Positions 43,053 through 52,159 of a stretch of DNA of 64,000 nucleotides are shown piece by piece. Where the stretch lies: the NCBI GenBank assembly GCA_964368075.1, contig CAYJAD010000006.1:13081-77080 (forward strand), read 5' to 3'. Each line of letters starts with the position of its first letter. Position 1 is the stretch's first letter. Source of the DNA: CAYJAD01 sp964368075 (GTDB taxonomy: Bacteria > Desulfobacterota > Desulfovibrionia > Desulfovibrionales > Desulfovibrionaceae). A model generated the notes under the pieces. It was not told where the DNA came from and did no database searches. It was given only the letters and a program-made list of their open reading frames with translations. The position numbers and the translations under genes were made by a program.

Positions 43053-44234
43053 TTAGTATGCAGCTTCGTAAATCATGGTTACAGCAGCGTCAGACATTTT
43101 GCGTGGGTTGGTTAAGCCGCAAGCGTCTTTTTGGGCATTTTGTACCATGGTTGGGATATCTTTTCTGTCAACTTTTTTACCATAGCGTACAGCCAATTCT
43201 TCGATACCAGCAGGAATGCCCACATCAGCAGAAAGTTGACGGATAGCAGCAATAGCTTTAAGGGCTGCATCGCGCTTGGAAAGGCCACAAGTGCACTCGC
43301 CCATCATTTCTGCCATGGCAGCAAACTTATCAAGGTTGGCTATCATGTTGTATTCTTCTACATGAGGCAACAAGATGGCATTGCACTCGCCGTGTGGCAA
43401 GTCGTAGAAACCACCGAGTTGGTGAGCCATGGCGTGCACGTGGCCAAGGCTTGCGTTGTTAAAGGCCATACCACCAAGGTATTGTGCATAACACATGCCT
43501 TCGCGGGCATTGATGTCGCTACCGTTAGCAACGGCTTTGCGTAAGTGTTCGAATACAAGGCGGATACATTTTTCAGCACATGCATCGGTAATAGGAGTAG
43601 CAGCTGTGGAAACATAGGCTTCTACGGCGTGTGTGAGCGCATCCATACCGGTGGCGGCAGTAAGTGATGGAGGCATGCCCATCATTAAAAGGGGATCGTT
43701 AACGGCTACGTTTGGAGTTACGCGCCAGTCAACAATAGCCATTTTTACTTTACGGCTTGTATCTGTGATGATGCAAAAACGTGTAATTTCAGAAGCAGTA
43801 CCAGCAGTGGTGTTAACAGCCACATAAGGAGGCATGCTATTGCTAGATTTATCTACGCCTTCAAAGTCTTGAATGATACCGCCATTGGCAATAACAAGGC
43901 CTACACCTTTACCGCAGTCATGAGAAGAACCGCCACCAAGGGTGATAAGGCTGTCACAATTTTCTTTCTTATATGCTTCTACCCCTGCGGCAACGTTTTT
44001 GTCGGTGGGGTTTGGGATGGTTTCATCAAACACAGCGTAGCCCATACCTGCTGCGTCCATGATATCGGTAACGGCTTTTAAAATGCCCACTTGCACAATA
44101 CCTTTATCGGTTACAATAAGAGGTTTTTTGGCATTTAATAATTTGATACGTTCAGGAATAGTTTTAGCGGCACCAGCGCCGATAAGAGTTACTGTGGGAA
44201 TAAAAAAACCGTCTACTCTTTCAATGATAGCCAT
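43053..44234 (-). CDS. Iron-containing (type III) alcohol dehydrogenase, DhaT-like
   Basis: The 393-residue enzyme is NAD(P)-linked and iron-dependent, interconverting an alcohol and an aldehyde. The cofactor region is GGGSSHDCGKGVGL (near residue 100). Metal ligands are Asp198 and His202 in GMDALTHAVEAY, His267 in VHAMAHQLGG and His281 in LPHGE. The sequence is close to the 1,3-propanediol dehydrogenase type as I remember it. In taurine-degrading relatives, a member of this family reduces sulfoacetaldehyde (SarD); nothing here shows which substrate applies. The ATG at 44234 follows a perfect GGAGG. It is a single-gene unit with a long leader, and a well-formed promoter lies at 44353-44381. 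Confidence 0.9.
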   Translation of the reverse strand: MAIIERVDGFFIPTVTLIGAGAAKTIPERIKLLNAKKPLIVTDKGIVQVGILKAVTDIMDAAGMGYAVFDETIPNPTDKNVAAGVEAYKKENCDSLITLGGGSSHDCGKGVGLVIANGGIIQDFEGVDKSSNSMPPYVAVNTTAGTASEITRFCIITDTSRKVKMAIVDWRVTPNVAVNDPLLMMGMPPSLTAATGMDALTHAVEAYVSTAATPITDACAEKCIRLVFEHLRKAVANGSDINAREGMCYAQYLGGMAFNNASLGHVHAMAHQLGGFYDLPHGECNAILLPHVEEYNMIANLDKFAAMAEMMGECTCGLSKRDAALKAIAAIRQLSADVGIPAGIEELAVRYGKKVDRKDIPTMVQNAQKDACGLTNPRKMSDAAVTMIYEAAY

Positions 44235-44281
44235 ACATCCTCCAAGGATTTCATAAAATGTTAGTAATGAATACCTTTAAC

Positions 44282-44302
44282 AGATAGGGTATAACCCTGT
44301 CT
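44282..44302 (-). other. Hairpin in the dehydrogenase leader
   Basis: Arms 44282-44290 and 44294-44302 pair over 8 of 9 bases with a 3-nt loop. It is in the predicted mRNA leader between the promoter and the ribosome site and could affect RNA stability or translation. Confidence 0.4.
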
Positions 44303-44352
44303 AAGACTGTACATTTTTATGAGGTATAGCGCAAGGAAAAATAAAAATTTGT

Positions 44353-44381
44353 TTTGTATGTGAAATTAGTAATTTCGTCAA
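44353..44381 (-). promoter_or_regulatory. Promoter with operator-like palindrome for the alcohol dehydrogenase
   Basis: On the minus strand TTGACG (44376-44381), a 17-nt spacer and TACAAA (44353-44358) form a good sigma-70 promoter. A 6-bp inverted repeat, GAAATT-AGT-AATTTC (44362-44376), fills most of the spacer. Such a site would suit a repressor. Its regulator is unknown. Confidence 0.5.
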
Positions 44382-44523
44382 ATTTTAAAAAATAGCGATG
44401 AGAAAACACTAAACATCTGTAAAGATAGTAAGTTGTAATCAAAAAGAACGATGTGTATTTCGAGAATATATGTAGATAGATAAAATACAAATATCAGTGG
44501 TAAATGAACAGTTACGAAAAAGA

Positions 44524-44757
44524 TAAAAAAACAGATGCAAGACATCGGTTTTTTTATTTTTCAGAGTGCTGACAAAGTCAGCACGACCGATAAATCAAGA
44601 GTAGGTGCAATTTACTTGCACCGTTAAACGATTGATTTTCGTGCCTTTCTGCCAAGACAGCAACGCTGTTTTAGGCGGCGCAAACACCCAATAGGGAGTT
44701 TGTCATTAGTCTGAAGGATAAAAAAAAACCGATGCAAGACATCGGTTTTTTTTATCT
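44524..44757. other. Hairpin-rich element flanked by duplicated terminators
   Basis: Five or six hairpins fill about 230 bp. Terminator-like copies lie at 44525-44557 and 44726-44757, sharing a direct repeat of about 40 bp with few differences. Between them are perfect stems at 44566-44573/44577-44584 and 44604-44610/44616-44622, a compound stem at about 44651-44675, and a nearly perfect one at 44681-44689/44694-44702. No reading frame supports a gene. It could be a small non-coding RNA, a mobile element or a REP-type cluster; the strand is uncertain. The copy next to bamA works as its terminator on the minus strand. Confidence 0.55.
44726..44757. terminator. Intrinsic terminator after bamA
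   Basis: A perfect stem (AAAACCGATG with CATCGGTTTT, short loop) has an A-run on one side and a T-run on the other, so it can work in both directions. It lies 16 nt after the bamA stop. Confidence 0.85.
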
Positions 44758-44772
44758 TTTATTTTAAAGCGC

Positions 44773-47556
44773 TTAGAATTGATGACCCATGGTAAATTCG
44801 AATCTACCTGGTTGCTGTCTATTGTAGTAATCTTCCGTGAGGGGAATACCGTAAGCAATACGTAAGTCACCCATGGGCGAACGCCAACGAAGTTCAACAC
44901 CTGCTGTGGCTACAATGTGGTCATTTAAATTCATGTGCTCTGAGTCTATGTTAAAGCCAGCATCGATGAAGGGGACAATAGCCATGCCTAAATCATCGCT
45001 AAAGTTCCATATATATTCTAAGTTGGCAACACCCATGCGGTCACCACCAATAATATCGCCGTAAACGCGGTCTCTGGGGGTAATATGCGTATAGTCAAAA
45101 CCACGAATGGTGTCTATGCCGCCAAGGTAAAAGCGTTCAAATACAGGAATAATTTCTGGAGTATTTTGGAAAACACCGCCTAAACGTGTACGCAAGCGTA
45201 ATACATGATCACCCTTTTTATCAAAAGCATAAAAACCTTGCCAGTCAAACATAGCTTTCACAAAGTTGTCTGTGCCACCGAGGAAGGAGCCGCCAAATTC
45301 TACAGAAGCGCGTGTAATAGTACCTTCTGTAGGTCGTGTACGACTGTTAGTGGTGTCACGAGTAATGCGTGCAAGAACGGCACTTGACCAGTTTACGCCT
45401 TCGTATTCTTTAATGGATGGGGCAGCATATTCGAAAATATTATCCATTATGTACTGTTCTAAGCGATAGCTAATGCCCACCGTCGTATACTCACCAATAG
45501 GGTAAGCGAAGCGGATGCTACTACCTAAAGTTGTTTTGCTATAATCGTCCCAAGAGTCGTAGGTATAATATACGTCACCACCGGCTAATAGGTCAGTGTC
45601 GTACACACGAGGGTTGGTGAAAGAAATAATGCCAGATGTACGTGTTGTGGATGTAAAGCCTTGGATTTGGAGCCAATATCCACGTCCTAATAAGTTACGT
45701 TCCATAACAGAGGCAGATACGCCAACATCATAGTATGTAGAGTAACCAATACCTGCCATGGCAGCGCCGGTTTTATCTTCTTTTACTTTTACCTTAAGGT
45801 CTACTTCTTCAGGGTTTTGCGTGGGGACTAAGTCCACATCTACAGCACTAAAGTAGCGTAATCTATTGAGGCGCTCTGTCGAACGGCGCATTTTGGCCCC
45901 TTCGTACATATCGCCGTCAGCAATGCGCATTTCGCGTAAAAGAACATTATCGCGTGTTCTTTCGTTACCTTCTAAGATAACGCGTCTGATGTAAACTTTT
46001 TGTTTTTTATTAACATAATAGCCTACGGTAACGGTGGCATCACCATTTTCAGCTTTAAGTAACTTTGGTTCAACGTCAGCAAAAGCATAGCCTTGATCAC
46101 CATAAAATTCTTTAATTTTTTTGGCATCTTCTTGCATGACGCTTAAAGAGAAATACCCGCTGTCTTCTTTTTGTTCATCCATGTCAACGAGAGCAAGCAT
46201 CTTATCTTCGTCTTCGATAACTTGCCCGCCAAATTTAATACCGCTTACTTTATAGCGGCGACCTTCGTCTACATTGAAAGTTACTATAATACCCTCTTTG
46301 GTATATTGCACATCAGGGGCGGCCACTTGTATGTCTACATAGCCTTCATTAAGGCCATAAGCAGCAATGGCATTGGTGTCGCGCTCTAAATATTCTTCTT
46401 CAAGAACACCAGTGCCTGTAAAGAAAGAAATAATATTGCGAGGGCGCAAGGCCATATAACCTTCTAAATCGCCTTGATCGAGATTTTTAAGACCATTAAT
46501 TTTAACTTCAGAAATATACAGCTCTTCGCCTTCAACAACAGTAAGCACAAGGCGAGCGCCTGCGCCACCTTGCTGTGATACTACACTGTGCTTTACGTTG
46601 GCTAAGTAAAAGCCTTCTTTGCGGTAGAGGTCTTTGATTTTTTGAATGTCGTCGGCAAGAATTTTATCATTAAGCACATTGCCTGTTTTGGTACCCATGG
46701 CAGCAAGAATGTCTTCTTTGTCTATTTCGTCAGAACCTTCTACGGTAATATCATCAATGCGGGGTTTTTCTACCACATTAAAGACTAAGATAGGGCCTGG
46801 GTTTACTTGCACTTGTACATCGCTAAAATATCCCATCTCCCAAATGCGTTTTACTTCTTCATTGATGAGAGCCTCATCGGGAAAATCGCCGGGGCGTAGG
46901 GAAAGGCGCATGAGCACAGCGTCAGGATCCATAATACGCAAACCATTAATCTGGATATCGCGTATGGCACCTTTTTGAATGTTGCCACCCACGGGCATAC
47001 TTGCTGGTTTGTGAGCCACTGGAGCAGAAGGCCCGAGTGGGGTAAGTATAGGCACAGCGCCAGGAGCACTGGCTCTAGGCGTTACAGCCGGTCCGCCACC
47101 TGCCACACGTGCAGAAAGTTCATCTGCAGCGCCGGCTAGCTCCAGCATATTTTGTCTTTGCAAGGTGACCACATCCGCATTTTGATTGCTGGTAATGGGG
47201 ACAACGCGTGAATCTAGGGTAAAGCCATCGCCCAGTTGGTTAAATACACCGTAGACTACTGTAGTCGCTCCGGAGGCTTTTCCTAAACGTCGCGCTGTGC
47301 TAATATCAAGCTCTTTGACGTTTTCAGATTGCAATAAACTTGCTGTCTCAGCTGGAGATATGACTGTCATGCCTTTAGCGCGCAATCTTTCAGCCAAAAG
47401 ATTTGGCACGTCTTGCCCTAAAGATGCTTTGCTTTGGTCGCCATTAACTTGGTATGGCAAAATAAGCACTTTTGCTGCAGCCCATACCGTTGATGTGCCC
47501 AAGCCCATCAGGACAGTGGCTAAAAAAATTCCCCAGTTAAGTACTTGTTTTCTCAT
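44773..47556 (-). CDS. bamA: Outer-membrane assembly factor BamA with N-terminal extension
   Basis: BamA inserts beta-barrel proteins into the outer membrane. The 927-residue protein has a signal peptide (cleavage near VWAAA), then an extra domain at residues 28-152 (KVLILPYQVNGDQSKASLGQDVPNLLAERL), which looks like a TolB/CsgG/FlgO-type fold. A Pro/Ala-rich linker (153-195), about five POTRA repeats (from about 196) and a C-terminal barrel ending FTMGHQF with a terminal Phe follow. The extra domain is not in E. coli BamA. The ATG at 47556 follows GGAG and overlaps the end of lolD by 20 bp. It is the last gene of a lysS-lolC/E-lolD-bamA operon. Confidence 0.93.
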   Translation of the reverse strand: MRKQVLNWGIFLATVLMGLGTSTVWAAAKVLILPYQVNGDQSKASLGQDVPNLLAERLRAKGMTVISPAETASLLQSENVKELDISTARRLGKASGATTVVYGVFNQLGDGFTLDSRVVPITSNQNADVVTLQRQNMLELAGAADELSARVAGGGPAVTPRASAPGAVPILTPLGPSAPVAHKPASMPVGGNIQKGAIRDIQINGLRIMDPDAVLMRLSLRPGDFPDEALINEEVKRIWEMGYFSDVQVQVNPGPILVFNVVEKPRIDDITVEGSDEIDKEDILAAMGTKTGNVLNDKILADDIQKIKDLYRKEGFYLANVKHSVVSQQGGAGARLVLTVVEGEELYISEVKINGLKNLDQGDLEGYMALRPRNIISFFTGTGVLEEEYLERDTNAIAAYGLNEGYVDIQVAAPDVQYTKEGIIVTFNVDEGRRYKVSGIKFGGQVIEDEDKMLALVDMDEQKEDSGYFSLSVMQEDAKKIKEFYGDQGYAFADVEPKLLKAENGDATVTVGYYVNKKQKVYIRRVILEGNERTRDNVLLREMRIADGDMYEGAKMRRSTERLNRLRYFSAVDVDLVPTQNPEEVDLKVKVKEDKTGAAMAGIGYSTYYDVGVSASVMERNLLGRGYWLQIQGFTSTTRTSGIISFTNPRVYDTDLLAGGDVYYTYDSWDDYSKTTLGSSIRFAYPIGEYTTVGISYRLEQYIMDNIFEYAAPSIKEYEGVNWSSAVLARITRDTTNSRTRPTEGTITRASVEFGGSFLGGTDNFVKAMFDWQGFYAFDKKGDHVLRLRTRLGGVFQNTPEIIPVFERFYLGGIDTIRGFDYTHITPRDRVYGDIIGGDRMGVANLEYIWNFSDDLGMAIVPFIDAGFNIDSEHMNLNDHIVATAGVELRWRSPMGDLRIAYGIPLTEDYYNRQQPGRFEFTMGHQF

Positions 47557-48232
47557 ACAACACTCCTGCACGAAGCTCTAAACATCGCTCCATACTCGTT
47601 GCCAATTCATTGTTATGCGTTACAACCACCAAGGTCATGCCAAGATCACGATTGAGTTTAAAAAGCAGTTCTTTAATGCCTACACCAGATTTGTCATCTA
47701 AGTTACCTGTAGGCTCATCGGCTAAAAGCACGCGAGGTTGCATAAGCACGGCTCGTGCTATGGCAGCTCTTTGCCTTTCACCGCCAGAGAGGGTGGTCAC
47801 TCTATGTGTTAAACGATCGCCAAGCCCCACTTTTTGTAGCATGTCCACAGCTTTTTCTGTGGCAATTTTCCGTGGCATACCTGCAATAATAGCTTGCATG
47901 GCCACATTTTCTACTGTGGTGAACTCTGGCAATAAGTGATGGAACTGAAATACAAAACCTATGGAGCCATTTCGCAACTGCGCCTTGGCATCCAGCGAGA
48001 GTTTTTGCACGTCATTTCCATCAAAAAAAATCTTTCCAGAGGAAGGAATATCAAGAACTCCCATAAGATGCAAGAGGGTAGATTTGCCAGAACCCGATGC
48101 ACCCACTATGGAAATGGCCTCTCCTTCGTGTACTACCAAGTTGATATTCTTGAAAATTTCTAGACTTTCTTTAGTCTCAGAAAATTTTTTTTCTACATTT
48201 TCTAATTTATATAAAATTTTTTTATTATTCAT
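47537..48232 (-). CDS. lolD: Lipoprotein-releasing system ATPase LolD
   Basis: LolD powers release of lipoproteins from the inner membrane for transport to the outer membrane. The 231-residue ABC ATPase has Walker A GASGSGKSTLLHLMG (near residue 43), the Q-loop region GFVFQFHHLLPEFT, signature LSGGERQRAAIARA and Walker B VLLADEPTGNLD. FQFHHLLPEFT fits LolD and MacB-type ATPases that partner FtsX-like permeases. It overlaps lolC/E by 8 bp and bamA by 20 bp, so expression is tightly coupled. Confidence 0.94.
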   Translation of the reverse strand: MNNKKILYKLENVEKKFSETKESLEIFKNINLVVHEGEAISIVGASGSGKSTLLHLMGVLDIPSSGKIFFDGNDVQKLSLDAKAQLRNGSIGFVFQFHHLLPEFTTVENVAMQAIIAGMPRKIATEKAVDMLQKVGLGDRLTHRVTTLSGGERQRAAIARAVLMQPRVLLADEPTGNLDDKSGVGIKELLFKLNRDLGMTLVVVTHNNELATSMERCLELRAGVLYEKTST

Positions 48233-49469
48233 AGCGCAGAGCCTCGGCAGGTTGCAGGCGCGCAGCCTGACGGGCAGGGTAGATTGTGGCTAAAAAGCAA
48301 AGAAGCATGGCACTTAGACCAACAATAAGGGTGTCTGACCAGGTAAGTAGAATGGGCAAATGGTCCATGGTGTACACCCCTTTGGGAAGTTTTATAAATT
48401 GGTATTTTTTTAATAGCGTTGCTACACCAATGCCTAATATGTAGCCAAGCAAAGTACCAAAAACCCCGATGATGGTTCCTTGTAACATGAAAATACGCCT
48501 AATCATGCCTTTAGTTGCCCCCATGGACATAAGAATGGCAATATCACGTGTTTTTTCCATGACTAACATAACAAGGGTGGTGACAATGGAAAAAGAGCCT
48601 ATAAGTACCACCATGGTTAATAAAATGAACATACCCACTTTTTCTAACTTTAAAGCTGCGAAAAGGTTAGCATTCATTTCCATCCAATGGCGCACGTATA
48701 CGGCGGAGCCAAGGGCTTTGCCTACACTTTCTGCAGTCACATCGGCGGTGTAGACATCATCTACTGTAAGTTCAATACCTGTAATGCGATTTTCCGGAAT
48801 GCCCAGCACTTTACGTGCCGCAGGTAGCGTAACAAAGGCCAGTGTCATGTCATATTCATACATACTGGTTTTAAAAATACCCGCTACGATGAAGGGGCGA
48901 ATTTTAGGTGTAAAGCCAGCCGCTGAAGTATTGCCAGAACCCGACATAAGGTTCACTCGACTGCCAAGACCAAGGCCGAGAAGATTGGCAAGCTCTTGAC
49001 CAATAATAATGCCGGGAGGGCCGGGTTTTTGCACGGCTAAATCTTTTACAGAACCTTGCTGCATGGTGCGTAGCATAGATAAAACGTCGGGGGCTGTGTG
49101 CGGGTCTATGCCGCGTAGTACAAGCCCTTTAACCCCTTGAGGCGAAGAAAGCATAACTTCTGTATAAATAAAGGGAGTAGCTTTGCTTACACCGGGAACT
49201 TGCAGGGTTTTTTCTAAAATAGGCTGCGTATCATCAAGGGCGCCGGGTATGTGCGACATAATAATGGCATGGGCATTGGCACCGAGAATTTTATCGCGAA
49301 TATCTGTGGAAAAGCCATTGTATACACCAAGCACTACCACCAACGCACCAACACCTAGAGCTACACCCACTATAGACATAATGGATATAACATAGATGAA
49401 GGTTTGTTTGCGGCGTGAAAAAAGATAGCGTAATGCTATAAAAAATTCAAACGAGAGCGGCAAGCGCAT
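48225..49469 (-). CDS. lolC: Lipoprotein-releasing permease, LolC/LolE (LolF-like)
   Basis: The 414-residue membrane protein is the FtsX-like permease partner of LolD. A first helix (residues 22-50, IYVISIMSIVGVALGVGALVVVLGVY) precedes a large periplasmic domain, then three helices near the C terminus (LLTMVVLIGSFSIVTTLVMLVMEKTRDIAILMSMGA and onward). Only one such gene is present here, not separate lolC and lolE, so the transporter may be a homodimer (LolF type). It starts immediately after the lysS stop. The exact LolC/LolE/LolF name is uncertain. Confidence 0.92.
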   Translation of the reverse strand: MRLPLSFEFFIALRYLFSRRKQTFIYVISIMSIVGVALGVGALVVVLGVYNGFSTDIRDKILGANAHAIIMSHIPGALDDTQPILEKTLQVPGVSKATPFIYTEVMLSSPQGVKGLVLRGIDPHTAPDVLSMLRTMQQGSVKDLAVQKPGPPGIIIGQELANLLGLGLGSRVNLMSGSGNTSAAGFTPKIRPFIVAGIFKTSMYEYDMTLAFVTLPAARKVLGIPENRITGIELTVDDVYTADVTAESVGKALGSAVYVRHWMEMNANLFAALKLEKVGMFILLTMVVLIGSFSIVTTLVMLVMEKTRDIAILMSMGATKGMIRRIFMLQGTIIGVFGTLLGYILGIGVATLLKKYQFIKLPKGVYTMDHLPILLTWSDTLIVGLSAMLLCFLATIYPARQAARLQPAEALRYE

Positions 49470-51062
49470 TTATACTTCACTTTTTAAGAGGGGGAAGAGA
49501 ATAACTTCTCTAATGGACGGGGAGTCCGTGAGCAGCATAACTAAGCGGTCAATACCAATACCTTGGCCTGCGGCGGGGGGCATGGCATATTCCAATGCGC
49601 GCAAGTAATCTTCGTCCATGGGGCAAGCTTCATCATCGCCGGCTTCTTTCTCACGAACCTGATCTTCAAAGCGACTGCGCTGATCCATAGGGTCATTGAG
49701 CTCAGAAAAGGCATTGCCGTGTTCGCGTCCCACAATGAAAAACTCATAACGATCGGTAATATCGGGGTTAGCATCATTACGGCGCGATAAAGGCGAAATA
49801 TCCGTGGGATAATGATAAATAAAATGTGGTTGAATGAGCTTTGGTTCCACATCAAGGTCAAAAAGCTTGGCTTGTAATTTACCAAGGCTTTCGCCTTTCA
49901 CAACTTTTTCACCACGACTGCGCACATAATCTTGCACTTTTTGATAGTCTTGATAAAATTCTGGCTTGTGTCCGCCTATTTCTTCTAAAGAGCCGTGAAA
50001 AGAAAGTCTTTTCCATGTGCCCGGGGTAAGGTCGATTTCTTGTTCTTGATATGTAATAACGTGACTACCGCATACTTTTAAAGCAATGTGCCCGAGCAGG
50101 TTCTCGGTTAAGTCCATAAGGTCTTCAAAATTGGCATAGGCCCAGTAAAATTCGCACATGGTGAATTCGGGGTTATGGCGCGTAGAAATACCTTCATTGC
50201 GGAAATTGCGGTTAATTTCAAATACTTTTTCTAGGCCACCCACCAAGAGTCTCTTGAGATAGAGCTCTGGTGCAATGCGTAAAAACATTTGCATATCAAG
50301 GGTGTTGTGATGCGTTACAAAGGGGCGAGCCGTGGCACCGCCGGCAATGGGTTGCATCATAGGGGTTTCTACTTCTAAAAAACCTTGATCTTCCATAAAA
50401 TTACGAAATTCACGCACTATTTGACTGCGTTTTTGAAAGATATCGCGAGTTTTAGGGGTCACGATTAAGTCAACATAGCGCTGTCTATAGCGCGTTTCCA
50501 TGTCTTTAAGGCCGTGATACTTTTCTGGCAAAGGCCGCATGGAGCGCGAGAGCAGGCGGATGGAAGTACAGTGTAGGGTAAGCTCACCTGTTTGTGTTAG
50601 AAAGAGATAGCCTTCCACACCTACAATGTCACCGATGTCAAATTTCTTAAAAATAGCATAGGCTTCATCGCCAAGGTCTGCCTTAACAGCATAACATTGC
50701 ATACGTCCGCTTTGATCCATAATGTGGAAAAAGGTAGCTTTACCAAAAGAGCGAAGAGCCATGATGCGCCCGGCAAGGGAAAAAGTTTGGTTTGCGGCAA
50801 GTTTTTCCAGCGTATCTACGTCTGCACCGGAATGGTCGTGTAACACATCTCCAATACAGTGTTTCTTGTCAAAATCGTTAGGGTAAAGTGGCACACCTGC
50901 ATCGAGCAGGTCACAGGCTTTTACCACACGATTTTTTACAACCTCATTCAAATCATCACGGGCTGCAAAACTTTCAAGCATGGGAGAAAAATACGCCACA
51001 TGCGCTGACTTTGAGGCAATTTTAATGGCTTTACGCTTTGGTTGTTGTCCCTTGTTTTCCAC
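49470..51062 (-). CDS. lysS: Lysyl-tRNA synthetase, class II
   Basis: LysS charges tRNA-Lys. The 530-residue enzyme has an N-terminal OB fold (FSLAGRIMALRSFGKATFFHIMDQSGRMQCY), then motif 1 in FLEVETPMMQPIAGGATARPF, motif 2 in VFEINRNFRNEGISTRHNPEFTMCEFYWAY and motif 3 in GQGIGIDRLVMLLT. It has about 35 extra N-terminal residues compared with the core. The start is a GTG at 51062, 8 nt after GGAG. It heads the envelope operon that continues directly into lolC/E, lolD and bamA. Confidence 0.95.
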   Translation of the reverse strand: MENKGQQPKRKAIKIASKSAHVAYFSPMLESFAARDDLNEVVKNRVVKACDLLDAGVPLYPNDFDKKHCIGDVLHDHSGADVDTLEKLAANQTFSLAGRIMALRSFGKATFFHIMDQSGRMQCYAVKADLGDEAYAIFKKFDIGDIVGVEGYLFLTQTGELTLHCTSIRLLSRSMRPLPEKYHGLKDMETRYRQRYVDLIVTPKTRDIFQKRSQIVREFRNFMEDQGFLEVETPMMQPIAGGATARPFVTHHNTLDMQMFLRIAPELYLKRLLVGGLEKVFEINRNFRNEGISTRHNPEFTMCEFYWAYANFEDLMDLTENLLGHIALKVCGSHVITYQEQEIDLTPGTWKRLSFHGSLEEIGGHKPEFYQDYQKVQDYVRSRGEKVVKGESLGKLQAKLFDLDVEPKLIQPHFIYHYPTDISPLSRRNDANPDITDRYEFFIVGREHGNAFSELNDPMDQRSRFEDQVREKEAGDDEACPMDEDYLRALEYAMPPAAGQGIGIDRLVMLLTDSPSIREVILFPLLKSEV

Positions 51063-51388
51063 CGGGAATCTCCTGCAATGAAGACAAATATAAAAAATAT
51101 TTATCTTTTTCTTTTGGGATTTTTGATGATGCTTGCCAAACAGGCAATTTTAAACATAATCAATAAGAAGCCATAGGATAAGATGCTCAAAAAGTCAAAT
51201 TTTTGGAAAGCAATAGAAGGTAGAATTTACTTTATGCACCCTGAAAGAAATAGGGGAAATTCTTTTTCCTGAGAGGGGAAGCTTGAAAAAAAGTTTTCCC
51301 TCTCAGACTCTCCCCTTCAAAAAACTATTTCTTTAGAATGTTATCTTGGAAAATAATTGTGCAGAATTCCTTTATTTAACAAAGGTAG
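51063..51388. other. Intergenic region with one hairpin
   Basis: Between the TauE-like gene and lysS lies a stem of 11-12 bp with one bulge (51269-51280 with 51296-51306). It has no T-run after it on the minus strand, so it is a weak terminator candidate. No gene or clear promoter was recognised. Confidence 0.4.
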
Positions 51389-52159
51389 TTAAAGCCATAC
51401 ATATTTGTAGAGCATAGTACCAAAGAGAAGGCTTAAGGCTATATAAAGAAATATACGAACTGCGCGAACCCCTACTTTAATAGCAAAGTACGCGCCCAGT
51501 TGATTACCGATAATGCTACCTATGGCACAAGGTATAGCAAGAGCATAGAGCACCACGCCGCCTGAAGCAAAGGTTGCCAAGGCGCCCAAATTAGACGCAA
51601 GATTCAAAACTTTAGTGGTACCGGAGGCTTGCACAAGCTCCATGCCCAGAACTATATTAAGACTTAAAATAAAAAAAGAGCCCGTGGCAGGGCCAAAAAA
51701 GCCATCATATGTGCCTATACCAAGGCCAATGAGGCCTACATATAAACATTGTTTTGTGGGAGATAGTTCAAAATCTGTTTGTTTCTCATTTTTTTTGTTG
51801 GTAAAAAAAGAACATAAAAGTCCCAGAGGCAGAAGAAAAGCCATAATTTTTCCAAGAAGAGCTGGCTCCACCTGTAAAGCTAACCAAGAACCAAAAGCAC
51901 CACCTAAAAAAGACGCCATGAAACCCACTGGAACCAAATGTAATACAATAAGTTTTTTACGCAAAAAAGGCCATATGGCTGAGAGAGAGCCTAAACTGCA
52001 AGCAAATTTATTGGTACCTAGTACCACATGCGGCGGAATATTGAGAAGCATCAGGGAAGGAAGGGTGATAAGCCCGCCACCACCGGCTATGCTGTCTATA
52101 AAGCCAGCCACCATAAAAGCGATGGCGCATAAGATAATGATATATAGTTCAAGTTCCAT
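51389..52159 (-). CDS. TauE/SafE-family membrane permease
   Basis: The 256-residue protein has about eight membrane helices. The N-terminal motif GFIDSIAGGGGLITLPSLMLL (near residue 19), GTNKFACSLGSLSAIW and GIGTYDGFFGPATGSFF in the second repeat place it in the TSUP (TauE/SafE, YfcA-like) family. Family members export sulfite, sulfoacetate or other sulfur-containing anions, but the substrate cannot be read here. It stands alone; the nearest genes are lysS and the DUF457 gene. The ATG at 52159 has AAGGA upstream. Confidence 0.88.
   Translation of the reverse strand: MELELYIIILCAIAFMVAGFIDSIAGGGGLITLPSLMLLNIPPHVVLGTNKFACSLGSLSAIWPFLRKKLIVLHLVPVGFMASFLGGAFGSWLALQVEPALLGKIMAFLLPLGLLCSFFTNKKNEKQTDFELSPTKQCLYVGLIGLGIGTYDGFFGPATGSFFILSLNIVLGMELVQASGTTKVLNLASNLGALATFASGGVVLYALAIPCAIGSIIGNQLGAYFAIKVGVRAVRIFLYIALSLLFGTMLYKYVWL

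Noticed and set aside
44706..44900. 64-residue minus-strand frame across the bamA end
   Set aside because: It overlaps bamA and the terminator, and no feature supports translation.
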